Assembly: GCA_025998755.1 (NCBI GenBank)
Contig: AP024674.1
Location: 2,558,162-2,622,161 of the forward strand
Direction of reading: 5' to 3'
DNA length: 64,000 nucleotides
Source: Armatimonadota bacterium
Lineage (GTDB): Bacteria; Armatimonadota; UBA5829; DSUL01
This document shows positions 8,407 through 16,396 of this stretch, piece after piece (within the stretch, counting starts at the first letter, position 1; every line of letters begins with the position of its first letter). The notes below the pieces were generated by a model that searched no databases, had not been told where the DNA came from, and saw only the letters and a list, made by a program, of their open reading frames with translations. A program made the translations under genes and the position numbers.

Positions 8407-8726
8407 GAGGGATGCAGGACAGCAAATGGGAAAGCGTGGGAAGCGTCATGGGCAGGCTGATGGAAAGCCTGGGCTTGACGGACGCGCTCAGGGAGCAGAA
8501 GACGCTGCTCTATTGGGAGGAGGCCGCCGGCAGGAAGCTCGCTGCAAAAGTTCACCCGGTCCGCATTCAGAAGGGGATCCTGTGGGTGCATGCCGCGGCG
8601 TCCACCTGGGCGGCGGAGCTGAGCCTTCGCCGGCAAGAGATCATGGACCGCCTCAACGGGATGGCGGGTGCGCAGGTCGTGCGGGAGATCCGGCTCGTGG
8701 GCAGCACCGGCCGGGAGCGGCGATAG
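8403..8726 (+). CDS. dciA: DUF721 protein, DciA-like replicative helicase operator
   Basis: A 107-residue DUF721 protein. The family includes DciA, which helps load the DnaB helicase at the origin in bacteria that lack DnaC/DnaI loaders. The family core is visible: LGLTDALREQKTLLYWEEAAG, then KVHPVRIQKGILWVHAAAST and WAAELSLRRQEIMDRLN. It overlaps the recF stop by 4 bases (ATGA) and must be translationally coupled to it. The recF-DUF721 pairing is conserved near origins in several phyla. The helicase-loading role is carried over from characterised family members, not shown here. Confidence 0.85.
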   Translation: MRGMQDSKWESVGSVMGRLMESLGLTDALREQKTLLYWEEAAGRKLAAKVHPVRIQKGILWVHAAASTWAAELSLRRQEIMDRLNGMAGAQVVREIRLVGSTGRERR

Positions 8727-8857
8727 TCCCAGGCAGGAGTCCGTAGGCGCTGCGTTGAAGACTTTCTTGCCGCCATCGCCGCCGCTCATCCCCCTAATCT
8801 TGAAAACATCGCGCGGTAATCTCTCTTTTCATCGAGGATGGATCAGGAGGACAGGGT

Positions 8858-9949
8858 ATGGCAGTCATTGACGAAAAGATCAGGCGGGTCCGCGGGTTAC
8901 TGGAAGAGCAGAAACTGGCAGGAGTCGCGTTTTCCACCCAGGCAAACTTCGCTTGGCTGACGGGTGGCGCCGACAACCACGTGGGCCTAGCCACGGAGCT
9001 GGGCGGCTCCACCGCTGTCGTCACCCGCGACCGGGCATTCGTGGTCTGCGACAACATCGAAGAGCCCCGCATGCGCGAGGAGGAGCTGTGGGATCTGGGG
9101 CTGGATGTCATCCCCTTTCCCTGGTGGCAAGGAGGGCTTCAGGAGCGCATCACGGCTCTTGTTGGGACAGACGAGTGGGGGTCCGACGTTCCGCTGCCGG
9201 ACCGTATCTGCATCGAGCCACTGATGTATCCTCTTCGGGCCGCTCTGACGGAAGAGGAGGTGGAAAACTACCGCACGCTGGGTAAGATCGTCGGCATTGT
9301 GGTGCAGGAGGTGGCCGACCGCCTGGAGGTGGGCCAGACGGAGCATGAGGTGGCCGGCATGCTTTCTTTGCTGCTCATGTCCCAGGGAGTCATCCCTCAG
9401 ACGATCCTGGTGGCGGCGGACGATCGCATTATACGATTTCGCCATCCTGTTCCCACGGATAAGCGGATCGAGAAGATGTGCCTGATGTCGTGCGGGGCGC
9501 GATGGAAGGGTCTGATCTGCTCCCTGACGCGAATTGTGCATTTCGGGAAATCCTCTGCGGAGCTGATCGCCAGGCACCAGGCAGCGTGCACCGTAGACGC
9601 GGCCCTGATGGCCCACACGGTTCCCGGTGTCACCGTGGGAGAGGCGTTCCGGGCCGGTCTCAAGGCTTATGAGGAGCAGGGCTATCCGGAGGAGTGGAAG
9701 TTGCACCACCAGGGCGGACCGACGGGCTACAAGGCCCGCGAGTTCCGCGCCACGGCGGAGCGGACAGAGGTCATCGCTCCGTTCCAGGCTTTCGCGTGGA
9801 ATCCCACCGTCACCGGAGCGAAGTCAGAGGACACCATTCTGGCCGTGGAGCCGCATCCGGAGGTGCTGACCATCACGCCAGACTGGCCGCTGCGGAAGGT
9901 GCAGGGACCGGCAGGACCGGTGTTTCGACCGGGAATCCTGGTGAAGTAA
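8858..9949 (+). CDS. M24 (creatinase/aminopeptidase P) fold protein lacking the metal ligands
   Basis: A 363-residue protein with an N-terminal creatinase-like domain (about 1-125) and a C-terminal pita-bread domain (about 130-355). AGGAGG lies 7 bases before the ATG. The five dimetal ligands of M24 peptidases (D, D, H, E, E) do not appear at their usual places. GARWKGLICSLTRIVHFG stands where the two aspartates of the GxYxGYxxDxTRT block belong, LHHQGGPTGY replaces the GHGIG histidine block, and AVEPHPEVLT replaces the glutamate block. It is therefore probably not a metallopeptidase. It could be a metal-independent hydrolase like creatinase, or a binding protein. Confidence 0.75.
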   Translation: MAVIDEKIRRVRGLLEEQKLAGVAFSTQANFAWLTGGADNHVGLATELGGSTAVVTRDRAFVVCDNIEEPRMREEELWDLGLDVIPFPWWQGGLQERITALVGTDEWGSDVPLPDRICIEPLMYPLRAALTEEEVENYRTLGKIVGIVVQEVADRLEVGQTEHEVAGMLSLLLMSQGVIPQTILVAADDRIIRFRHPVPTDKRIEKMCLMSCGARWKGLICSLTRIVHFGKSSAELIARHQAACTVDAALMAHTVPGVTVGEAFRAGLKAYEEQGYPEEWKLHHQGGPTGYKAREFRATAERTEVIAPFQAFAWNPTVTGAKSEDTILAVEPHPEVLTITPDWPLRKVQGPAGPVFRPGILVK

Positions 9950-9977
9950 ACGACGGCCTTCAAAGCGGGCCCGGCCA

Positions 9978-9986
9978 TGCTACAAT
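9978..9986 (+). promoter_or_regulatory. Extended -10 promoter
   Basis: TGC-TACAAT, an extended -10. A weak -35 (TTCAAA, 9959-9964) lies 16 bases upstream. It predicts a start near 9993 and rules out translation from the upstream in-frame ATG at 9977. Confidence 0.5.
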
Positions 9987-10036
9987 TGCGCAAGCGCGGG
10001 ACCGCCGCACCGGCCGGCGCCAGATGGAGACCGCCC

Positions 10037-10693
10037 ATGTCGCTGAACGTTGAACTGCTGAACTGCCGCCGTCTGACGACCGGCATCCTGTTTCCGACGC
10101 GTCAGTTCACGCCGGGTGAGCTAAATCGCCTGTATGCCACCGTCACAGAGCATCACCCCTTCCAGACGCTCCTGCATCTGCCGGACGGCATCCGGATGGC
10201 CAACCCGGAGAACGATTGCGTGGTGCAGGGTGGACAGATTCCCCAGCCCGGGCGGATCCAGGTCAACGATAATAACATCTTCCATTTCGAGCCAGCCAAG
10301 GAGCGGACCCTGGATCTGTTCGACCTTGTCTGCACGCATCTGAACATCCAGCAGTTCCTGACGTTTGGAGTGAAGCTGACCGCTTTTCTGCCAAGCGAGG
10401 GCGAGACGGCGGCGGAGGTGCTGGAGAACAGTGTTTTTGCGGGATTCCGGGGTCATCTGAGGCTGCTTGGAGAGGGGCGTCAGGGGACAGGATTCCGGGT
10501 GGTGCTGCGGACAGACGGAGCTTACGACCTGCGCATCGAGCCGTTCTTTACGGATCTCACCCAGCTTTACATTGAGCTGGACGTGCAGTATCCTGAGCCG
10601 TTTTCCGGGCTTGCGCCGGTGGAAGAGAAGATGAACCGGGCGTACCGTTTCCTGAACGAGGACGTCCGTGAGCTGCTTCGACAGCTGAGTTGA
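10037..10693 (+). CDS. Conserved-looking protein of unknown function
   Basis: I do not recognise this 218-residue protein. It has no signal peptide or membrane segment. It looks like a soluble alpha/beta protein with many strands (VELLNCRRLTTGILF, then RIQVNDNNIFHFEPAKERT), ending in a helix VEEKMNRAYRFLNEDVRELL. The pattern recalls small proteins of the TIGR04255 kind, but I cannot confirm this. The ATG at 10037 is preceded by GGAGA and lies about 45 bases after the extended -10 promoter. An in-frame ATG at 9977 lies inside that promoter and is unlikely. The gene is monocistronic between the M24 protein and the GGDEF gene. Confidence 0.6.
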   Translation: MSLNVELLNCRRLTTGILFPTRQFTPGELNRLYATVTEHHPFQTLLHLPDGIRMANPENDCVVQGGQIPQPGRIQVNDNNIFHFEPAKERTLDLFDLVCTHLNIQQFLTFGVKLTAFLPSEGETAAEVLENSVFAGFRGHLRLLGEGRQGTGFRVVLRTDGAYDLRIEPFFTDLTQLYIELDVQYPEPFSGLAPVEEKMNRAYRFLNEDVRELLRQLS

Positions 10694-10788
10694 GAAGAGC
10701 AGAGAAAGAGGTGTGCCTGGCTTGACTCTCGGGCGCGAGAGGACTGAAAAACCCGTACTTTTCTCCGTTCAAGGGCGGGAGGAGCGCG

Positions 10789-10797
10789 TGCTATACT
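10789..10797 (+). promoter_or_regulatory. Extended -10 promoter for the GGDEF gene
   Basis: TGC-TATACT, extended -10, with a poor -35 (TTCAAG, 10768-10773, 18-base spacer). It lies inside the open frame that begins at 10713, so translation must start later, most simply at 10887. Confidence 0.5.
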
Positions 10798-10886
10798 CGA
10801 TTGACGGTCCCAGAGAGGGGTCCGGTGGATCGGAGCGCTCGCTCACCCTACTGGCGAGCGGCGGGCAAGAAAGGGTTCCTCAGTTG

Positions 10887-12209
10887 ATGAAGAGCGTCCG
10901 GGAAGTCATGTCCCTGGACATCATCACCATCCATCCCTCCAGCAGCGTCAAGTCGGCCATCATCCTGATGCAGGGCCACGGAATCGGCGCTCTTCCTGTC
11001 GTCACGGACGAAGCACTCGTGGGCCTGGTGGAAGAGCGCGACCTGCTGGGACGGGACCCTTCCGAGCGCATCAGCGCCGTCATGCGGCGCGACTTCCAGA
11101 GTATCTCCCCCGACACCGGCATCCGTGCGGCCGCCGATCTGATGGCGCGGACGGGCGAGCGCCGGCTGATTGTGGAGGAGAACGGCGCGCTGGTGGGCAT
11201 CGTCACTGTCGGGGATCTCCTGCCGGACCTGGGCAAGTTCACAGACCCCGTCACCGGACTTCCGTGGTCGGATACACTCCGCGAGTGGTGCACCACGGCC
11301 CTGGCGGGCGGCTCCGAGGTGTCCATCATCTTCTTCGATGTGGACCGGTTCGGGAGCTTCAACAAGAAGTACGGCCACGTCATTGGCGATCTGGTTCTGA
11401 AGGGCATCGCTTCTCTCTTGCAGGGGGTGGTGGACCCCGAGCTGGACCTGCTCTGCCGTGTGGGAGGGGATGAGTTCGTGATCAGCAGCCTCAGGCGCCG
11501 GGATGACGCGCTGGACCTGGCGAAGCGGGCTCAGGAGAGGGTGGCCCGGCTTCGCGTGGAGGATGTGGAGGATCCGATCAGCGTGAGCTACGGCGTCTCC
11601 GGGGGACGCCGGACTCGGGAGCGGGAGGCCACCCACTACGCGGCCACAATTGACGATCTGCTGAACCGCGCCAGCCGCGAATGCACAGCCATGAAGATGA
11701 TGGAGCGTAGCGCCCGGGCGGCCGGTGAGGCCGCAGCCCCATCCGAAACGCCGCGGGCGGAGCCGCTCCCCGCCCCGCAGGCCACCCAAGGAGCGCGCAT
11801 CCGGATCGAGCAGATCAGCTACAGCGCCTCAGACCTGGAGTGCTCTGTGGAGGTGCGCCTGTCTTACGCCGGACGCGCTTTCTCGAAGACTCTGCAGCGA
11901 TTTGCGGGGCTGGGTTCCTTGGTGCGGCTGGCGGCGGATGCGTGCGCAGCGTCCGCTCAGGAATGCCTTCCGGCGGGTTACCGAATCGCCGTCGAAGACG
12001 TCCGCGAATTCCGGGCGCCAAATGCCGAGACCCTGATGATCTCCACCGTGGCGATCGCCACTCCCCGGGAGGCCAGCGTCTACTACGGCGTGGCCGCCGT
12101 GAGGCGGGGCGACGCCTACCGGGCCGCTGCGGCGAGCGTGCTTTCCGCCCTGAATCGCCCTCTGGGGCTGATCCTCTCCGAATCAGCCGGCTCTGTGGCT
12201 GCCTCCTGA
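10887..12209 (+). CDS. CBS-pair diguanylate cyclase (GGDEF) with an extra C-terminal domain
   Basis: A 440-residue signalling protein. Two CBS motifs (about 1-115; VREVMSLDIITIHPSSSVKS and the second repeat SAVMRRDFQSISPDTGI) probably bind an adenine nucleotide. A GGDEF domain follows (about 130-275), with DVDRFGSFNKKYGH and an intact RVGGDEF, so it should make cyclic di-GMP. No RxxD inhibitory site is seen upstream of GGDEF. A Pro/Ala linker leads to a C-terminal domain (about 310-430) with two similar beta-alpha halves that I cannot name. I place the start at the ATG at 10887, because the promoter at 10789-10797 lies downstream of the earlier in-frame starts. A TTG directly before it is an alternative. 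Confidence 0.85.
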   Translation: MKSVREVMSLDIITIHPSSSVKSAIILMQGHGIGALPVVTDEALVGLVEERDLLGRDPSERISAVMRRDFQSISPDTGIRAAADLMARTGERRLIVEENGALVGIVTVGDLLPDLGKFTDPVTGLPWSDTLREWCTTALAGGSEVSIIFFDVDRFGSFNKKYGHVIGDLVLKGIASLLQGVVDPELDLLCRVGGDEFVISSLRRRDDALDLAKRAQERVARLRVEDVEDPISVSYGVSGGRRTREREATHYAATIDDLLNRASRECTAMKMMERSARAAGEAAAPSETPRAEPLPAPQATQGARIRIEQISYSASDLECSVEVRLSYAGRAFSKTLQRFAGLGSLVRLAADACAASAQECLPAGYRIAVEDVREFRAPNAETLMISTVAIATPREASVYYGVAAVRRGDAYRAAAASVLSALNRPLGLILSESAGSVAAS

Positions 12210-12225
12210 GGTTCGTCAGCCGCTT

Positions 12226-13290
12226 TCAGCCGGCGTTTTCCAGGCTCTCTTGCAGAAAATCCTGCACGTCCACTGCCTGGCCCGTGTGAGCGCTTTTCAC
12301 GGCTGCAAACAGCAGGGCGCAGCACTGGATGTTGTCCTGCACGGTGCAGGGCGGTTCCGGTCCTCCGTTCAGCCAGTTAACAAACATCTCCGCCAACCAG
12401 GGGTTCATCCATACCTCCCGCTGCGCCAGCGGAATCTCCCTCGTTACCGAGTCCACGCCGACCGTCCCCCTGATCTCCAGGAGCCGGCGGTTGTCCAGCA
12501 CCAGGGTGGCGTCCCGGCATTCGGCCCGCCAGTAGTCTCTTGTCCATCCATTCAGGCAGGAAGCGTTGTTCTTGGCGCCTTCATAAAGGACCCGCACGCC
12601 GTTCTCCATCACCACCGTGACCAGCGCCTGCGCGTCGCCCGTGAATTCCGACCACGGCGGGTTCCACGTTGAGGCGTAGACGGTGCGCGCATTGGATCCG
12701 GCAAGCGAACGCATGATGTCAAAATGGTGGACCGTGCCTTCGATCAGGAGCGGATCCTCCATCTCGTAACGGAATGTACCCCAAGCGCCGTATGCGCGGC
12801 ACATCCAGGTGTTTCGTCCGATCAGGTAGTCCAGCTCACCGTATTCCCGGGAATGGATGGCGCGCTGGAGGGTCTGCTTGTCCTGGTCGAAGCGGTGGCT
12901 CATGGTGACCATCATTTTGCGGCCAGCGGAGGTTACCTTGCGGTAGACCCTGGCGCATCCTTCCATGGTGTCCGCGATGGGCTTCTCGCACAGGATGTCC
13001 ATTCCGTATTCCAGCGCCAGGTCCACGTAACGCTCGTGCCAGGCCGGCGGCGCCACAATGATGACGAAGTCCGCCGGGTTATCGCGGAACGCCTCCGCGG
13101 CGTCTGTGTAGCAGCGCTCCGGCGGGATCCCCAGTAAGCGCTGCGCGTTCTGGAACGTATCGGGATTGGTGTCCACGCAGGCGGCGGGCGCGGCCAGCCC
13201 GGCCGAGCACAGACGGGGCAAGACCTCCCGCAGCCAATACAGCCCCCAGCCGCCAAGTCCCACCTGTATGAATCGTTTCGGTTCCATCAT
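12226..13290 (-). CDS. Gfo/Idh/MocA family NAD(P)-dependent oxidoreductase
   Basis: A 354-residue oxidoreductase. It has an N-terminal Rossmann fold (VGLGGWGLYWLREVLP is the dinucleotide loop) and the family motif ILCEKPIADTMEGC, whose lysine is the usual catalytic residue. The C-terminal beta-sheet domain has TVHHFDIMRSLAG. Members oxidise or reduce sugars, inositols or bilins, and the substrate is not evident. GGGGGAG precedes the ATG at 13290; a second ATG follows directly. The open frame continues upstream only because it runs antisense through the PEP/pyruvate-binding gene. The gene is alone on the minus strand, divergent from that gene across about 100 bases. Confidence 0.88.
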   Translation of the reverse strand: MMEPKRFIQVGLGGWGLYWLREVLPRLCSAGLAAPAACVDTNPDTFQNAQRLLGIPPERCYTDAAEAFRDNPADFVIIVAPPAWHERYVDLALEYGMDILCEKPIADTMEGCARVYRKVTSAGRKMMVTMSHRFDQDKQTLQRAIHSREYGELDYLIGRNTWMCRAYGAWGTFRYEMEDPLLIEGTVHHFDIMRSLAGSNARTVYASTWNPPWSEFTGDAQALVTVVMENGVRVLYEGAKNNASCLNGWTRDYWRAECRDATLVLDNRRLLEIRGTVGVDSVTREIPLAQREVWMNPWLAEMFVNWLNGGPEPPCTVQDNIQCCALLFAAVKSAHTGQAVDVQDFLQESLENAG

Positions 13291-13376
13291 CTGACGCAGT
13301 CTCCCCCGGCGTCCTTGCGGGACGCCTCTGGCGGGAGGGTTCCCCTGCGGTCCGGCCGCCTCCTGCCGCGCTGAGC

Positions 13377-13382
13377 TATCAT
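13377..13382 (+). promoter_or_regulatory. -10 element implying a leaderless mRNA
   Basis: TATCAT ends 7 bases before the GTG start at 13390, so a transcript from it would begin at or next to the start codon. No -35 hexamer is obvious, and there is no Shine-Dalgarno before the GTG. Confidence 0.35.
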
Positions 13383-13389
13383 AGACAGG

Positions 13390-16017
13390 GTGAGAACCGT
13401 GTATCCGCCGCCCTCCACAGGGATTCCGTCCATAGACCGTGTGCTGAGCGCCATCATCCCGGGCGACAATATCGTCTGGCAGGTGGACGATCTGGCCGTA
13501 TACCGGCGCCTGGCGGAGCGTTTCGCCCGGGCCTCGCTTCAGTCGGGAAGAAAGCTGGTCTATTTCCGTTTCGCGGAGCACGATCCGGTTTTGCCTCCAA
13601 TGGACGGAGTGGATGTCAGCACGCTGGACCCGTCCATCGGGTTCGACGCGTTCGCGCAGGAAGCACACACTCGAATCGGGCGCTACGGGCGGGACGTCTT
13701 CTATGTTTTCGACAACCTCTCGGATCTGGTCTCCCGCTGGGGGACCGATGAGTCCATCGCCAACTTCTTCCGTGTGGCCTGTCCGTATCTCTACGAGCTG
13801 GACACTGTGACCTACTTCGCCCTTAAGCGCGGGATGCACCTGGACCGCACCGTGGCGCGGATCCGGGATACCACGCAGGTGCTGGTGGACGTGTTCCAGC
13901 GCGGCGGGCAGACCTTTCTTCATCCTCTGAAGGCTCTGGACCGCTACTCACCCACCATGTTCCTGCCGCACGTGTTCCGGGACGACGAATGCGTTCCGGT
14001 GTTCGAAAGCGGCCAGGCGGCGGAGATCCTGTCGTCCCTGCGCTCCACGCCTCTGCGCGGGTCCCCGGCGGCCGGCACTGCTCCGTGGGACAGGCTTTTC
14101 GGGCGTGTGGGGCAGTTGCGGGAGGCCGGGAGGGATCTGCGGGATCTCTCGGACCCCGAGATTCGGGCTTTGCGTGACGAACTGCTGCGGATGGTGTTCG
14201 GGGAGCGTCCCGCGCTGCTGCAGGTGGCGGAGCGCTTCATAGACCCTGCCGATCTGCTGGAGGTCCGGGAGCGGATGATCGGCAGCGGGCGCATCGGCGG
14301 CAAGGCGGCCGGCATGATCCTGGCCCGCAAGATCCTGTCCTCCCGCCCGGAGATTGCCGATGTCCTGGAGCCGCACGATTCGTTCTACATCGGGTCGGAC
14401 ATTTTCTTCAGCTTCCTGGTGGATAATGATCTGTTCAGTCTGCGCCTGCGGCAGAGCAGGGATGTCCACACCGCGGCCGAGACGTTTCCTGCGCTTCGCG
14501 AACGCTTCCTGGCGGGGCGCTTTCCGCCCGATGTGGTGGAGCAGTTCTCCCGGATGCTGGACTATTTCGGCCAGGCGCCGATCATCGTGCGCTCCTCCAG
14601 CCTGCTGGAGGACGATTTCGGCAACGCCTTCGCCGGGAAGTATGAGAGCGTTTTCTGTCCAAACCAGGGGCACCTGCCGGACCGGCTGGAAGCGTTCATG
14701 AACGCGGTCAAGCAGGTGTACGCCAGCGCGCTCAGCCCGGATGCGCTGGCGTATCGCCTGAAGCACAATCTGGCGGACTCCGATGAGCAGATGGCCATCC
14801 TGGTTCAGCGGGTTGCCGGCCGGCCCGTGGGTCGGCTTTTCCTGCCGCTGGTGGCGGGCGTGGGGTTCTCTCACAGTCCATACGTCTGGAGCGATGAACT
14901 AGACGCCTCGCAGGGGATGCTGCGGGTGGTGGTGGGCCTCGGGACCCGGGCTGTGGACCGGGTGGGCGGAGACTATCCACGCACGATCTTTCTGAGCCAT
15001 CCCACGCTGCGCCCGGAAGTGGACGCAGCGCGTATTCTGAAATACTCCCAGCACAGCGTGGATGCGCTGGATATCGTCAGTAATCAGTTTGTCACCGTGC
15101 CGGTGGTGGAACTGGCAGCAGGTGAGTATTTCTTCCCCGAGGGGCATCTCCTTTTCTCCTGGCTGCAGGACGGGCACCTGGCCGATCCCGTGTCCGCAGG
15201 AAGAGGGCCTCGCGGCGCCCGTCCGGTGGTCACCCTGAACAACCTGCTCCGGCGCACGGACTTCACGGCGGTTCTCAGGACGATGCTTTCCGCCTTGCAG
15301 GAGGCCTATGGCCATCCGGTGGACACGGAGTTCACGGTCTCCCTCCGGGAAGACGGGCGGGTGCGCGTTAATCTGCTGCAATGCCGGACGCTTTCCCTTC
15401 CCGGCGGGGCGGAGGGTGCGGAGATCCCGGCGGATCTACCTGCGGAGCGGGTGCTGTTCGAGGCGCGCCGCTGCGCGGCTCCAGGCGTGGTCCGGGGAAT
15501 CACTCACATCGTTTACATAGATCCAGACTGGTATACGGGGCTGAGTCTCGACCTCAAGCGCCAGGTGGGAAGGGTTGTAGGGCGGCTGAACCGCCACCCT
15601 GCGCTGGACGGCGCTCGGCTGATGCTTATGGGTCCTGGAAGGTGGGGAAGCAGCAACATCGATCTGGGCGTCAATGTCACCTATGCGGATATCAACAACG
15701 CCGCAGTCCTGGTGGAGGTGGCGCGCTCGCGCGGCGGGCACACGCCCGAAGTGTCCTACGGCACCCATTTCTTCCAGGATCTGGTGGAGGATGGTATCCT
15801 CTATGTCCCGTTGTATCCCGACCGGCCGGAGAGCCGGTTCGCTGCGGAGTTCTTTATGGAAGGGCCGAACGCTCTGGAGAATCTGCTTCCGGAATGGGCG
15901 GTGCTTCACAGCGCGGTGAGGCTGATTGATGTGCGCGGGGTCGCCGGCACGACGGCGGCCCTGGTGGTGGACGCGGCGGAGCGCAGGGCGGTCTGCTATC
16001 TGGAAGAGGCTAAATAA
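13390..16017 (+). CDS. RecA/KaiC-like domain fused to PPDK-type PEP/pyruvate-binding ATP-grasp
   Basis: An 875-residue protein. Residues 1-200 resemble a KaiC/RecA fold: STGIPSIDRVLSAIIPGDNI opens like a KaiC domain and VFYVFDNLSDLVSRW looks like Walker B. The Walker A loop is degenerate (PGDNIVWQVDD, with no GKT). Residues 285-690 are the nucleotide-binding domain of pyruvate phosphate dikinase/PEP synthase: GSGRIGGKAAGM, IIVRSSSLLEDD and AGKYESVF, closing with LLQCRTLS. A further domain (about 700-875) has GPGRWGSSNIDLG and THFFQDLVEDGI. The phosphohistidine swivel and the PEP-synthesis TIM barrel are absent, so it is not a complete PPDK. Function unknown; it may phosphorylate a partner from ATP. 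It starts at a GTG without a Shine-Dalgarno. Confidence 0.8.
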   Translation: MRTVYPPPSTGIPSIDRVLSAIIPGDNIVWQVDDLAVYRRLAERFARASLQSGRKLVYFRFAEHDPVLPPMDGVDVSTLDPSIGFDAFAQEAHTRIGRYGRDVFYVFDNLSDLVSRWGTDESIANFFRVACPYLYELDTVTYFALKRGMHLDRTVARIRDTTQVLVDVFQRGGQTFLHPLKALDRYSPTMFLPHVFRDDECVPVFESGQAAEILSSLRSTPLRGSPAAGTAPWDRLFGRVGQLREAGRDLRDLSDPEIRALRDELLRMVFGERPALLQVAERFIDPADLLEVRERMIGSGRIGGKAAGMILARKILSSRPEIADVLEPHDSFYIGSDIFFSFLVDNDLFSLRLRQSRDVHTAAETFPALRERFLAGRFPPDVVEQFSRMLDYFGQAPIIVRSSSLLEDDFGNAFAGKYESVFCPNQGHLPDRLEAFMNAVKQVYASALSPDALAYRLKHNLADSDEQMAILVQRVAGRPVGRLFLPLVAGVGFSHSPYVWSDELDASQGMLRVVVGLGTRAVDRVGGDYPRTIFLSHPTLRPEVDAARILKYSQHSVDALDIVSNQFVTVPVVELAAGEYFFPEGHLLFSWLQDGHLADPVSAGRGPRGARPVVTLNNLLRRTDFTAVLRTMLSALQEAYGHPVDTEFTVSLREDGRVRVNLLQCRTLSLPGGAEGAEIPADLPAERVLFEARRCAAPGVVRGITHIVYIDPDWYTGLSLDLKRQVGRVVGRLNRHPALDGARLMLMGPGRWGSSNIDLGVNVTYADINNAAVLVEVARSRGGHTPEVSYGTHFFQDLVEDGILYVPLYPDRPESRFAAEFFMEGPNALENLLPEWAVLHSAVRLIDVRGVAGTTAALVVDAAERRAVCYLEEAK

Positions 16018-16094
16018 TCTTGAATCTTGCCTGAATGCTGGCCTCCACGAGCCATCGTGGCGCATTCATCAGAACGCCCTCTTGCCGGCCGCTC

Positions 16095-16124
16095 TTGACG
16101 CACCGGCAGGCAGCGTGTTACAAT
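16095..16124 (+). promoter_or_regulatory. Strong sigma-70 promoter for gdhA
   Basis: TTGACG (16095-16100) and TACAAT (16119-16124) are spaced by 18 bases, with an extended TGT before the -10. It predicts a start near 16131, about 266 bases before the gdhA ATG. Confidence 0.65.
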
Positions 16125-16130
16125 GCCAAG

Positions 16131-16396
16131 TTGGGAAGGCAGCAACGAAGCTGCCGCAAATCCCCGCTTGCGTCGCTCCGGCCGGGTCATACTCGCGCGG
16201 GTGTGCCTCCTGGAGCAGACGGCGCGGTTATGGACTGCGCCGTCCCAATCGCATAGCAGATTGACAGGGGCGTCAATGGCCGGACCGGCACGATGATGTG
16301 CGTGGACCCTCGCGACAGCCCTCTCTGCCACTTCCTGCAAACGGCAGCGTGAGCCGTTGTGGCTGCGGGAAACCGGATCGAGGAGGTTCAACGCAC
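16131..16396 (+). promoter_or_regulatory. Long structured 5' leader of gdhA
   Basis: The predicted leader has no open frame of note but several local hairpins. GGCAGC pairs with GCTGCC around AACGAA near its start. GACGGCGC (16218-16225) pairs perfectly with GCGCCGTC (16237-16244). ATTGAC (16260-16265) pairs with GTCAAT (16272-16277). AGGAGG for gdhA lies at 16381-16386. The length and folding suggest cis-regulation, but I could not match it to the glutamine, cobalamin, cyclic di-GMP or cyclic di-AMP riboswitch cores. Confidence 0.4.

Noticed and set aside
13291-13923. N-terminal extension of the minus-strand oxidoreductase to 565 residues
   Set aside because: The extension is antisense to the PPDK-like gene, and the Rossmann fold begins at 13290 with its own Shine-Dalgarno.
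16131-16396. Glutamine, cobalamin, cyclic di-GMP or cyclic di-AMP riboswitch
   Set aside because: GGGAA...CCCCGC recalls part of a cobalamin switch, and GCAAA recalls the cyclic di-GMP type. In both cases the remaining conserved core and pairing are missing.
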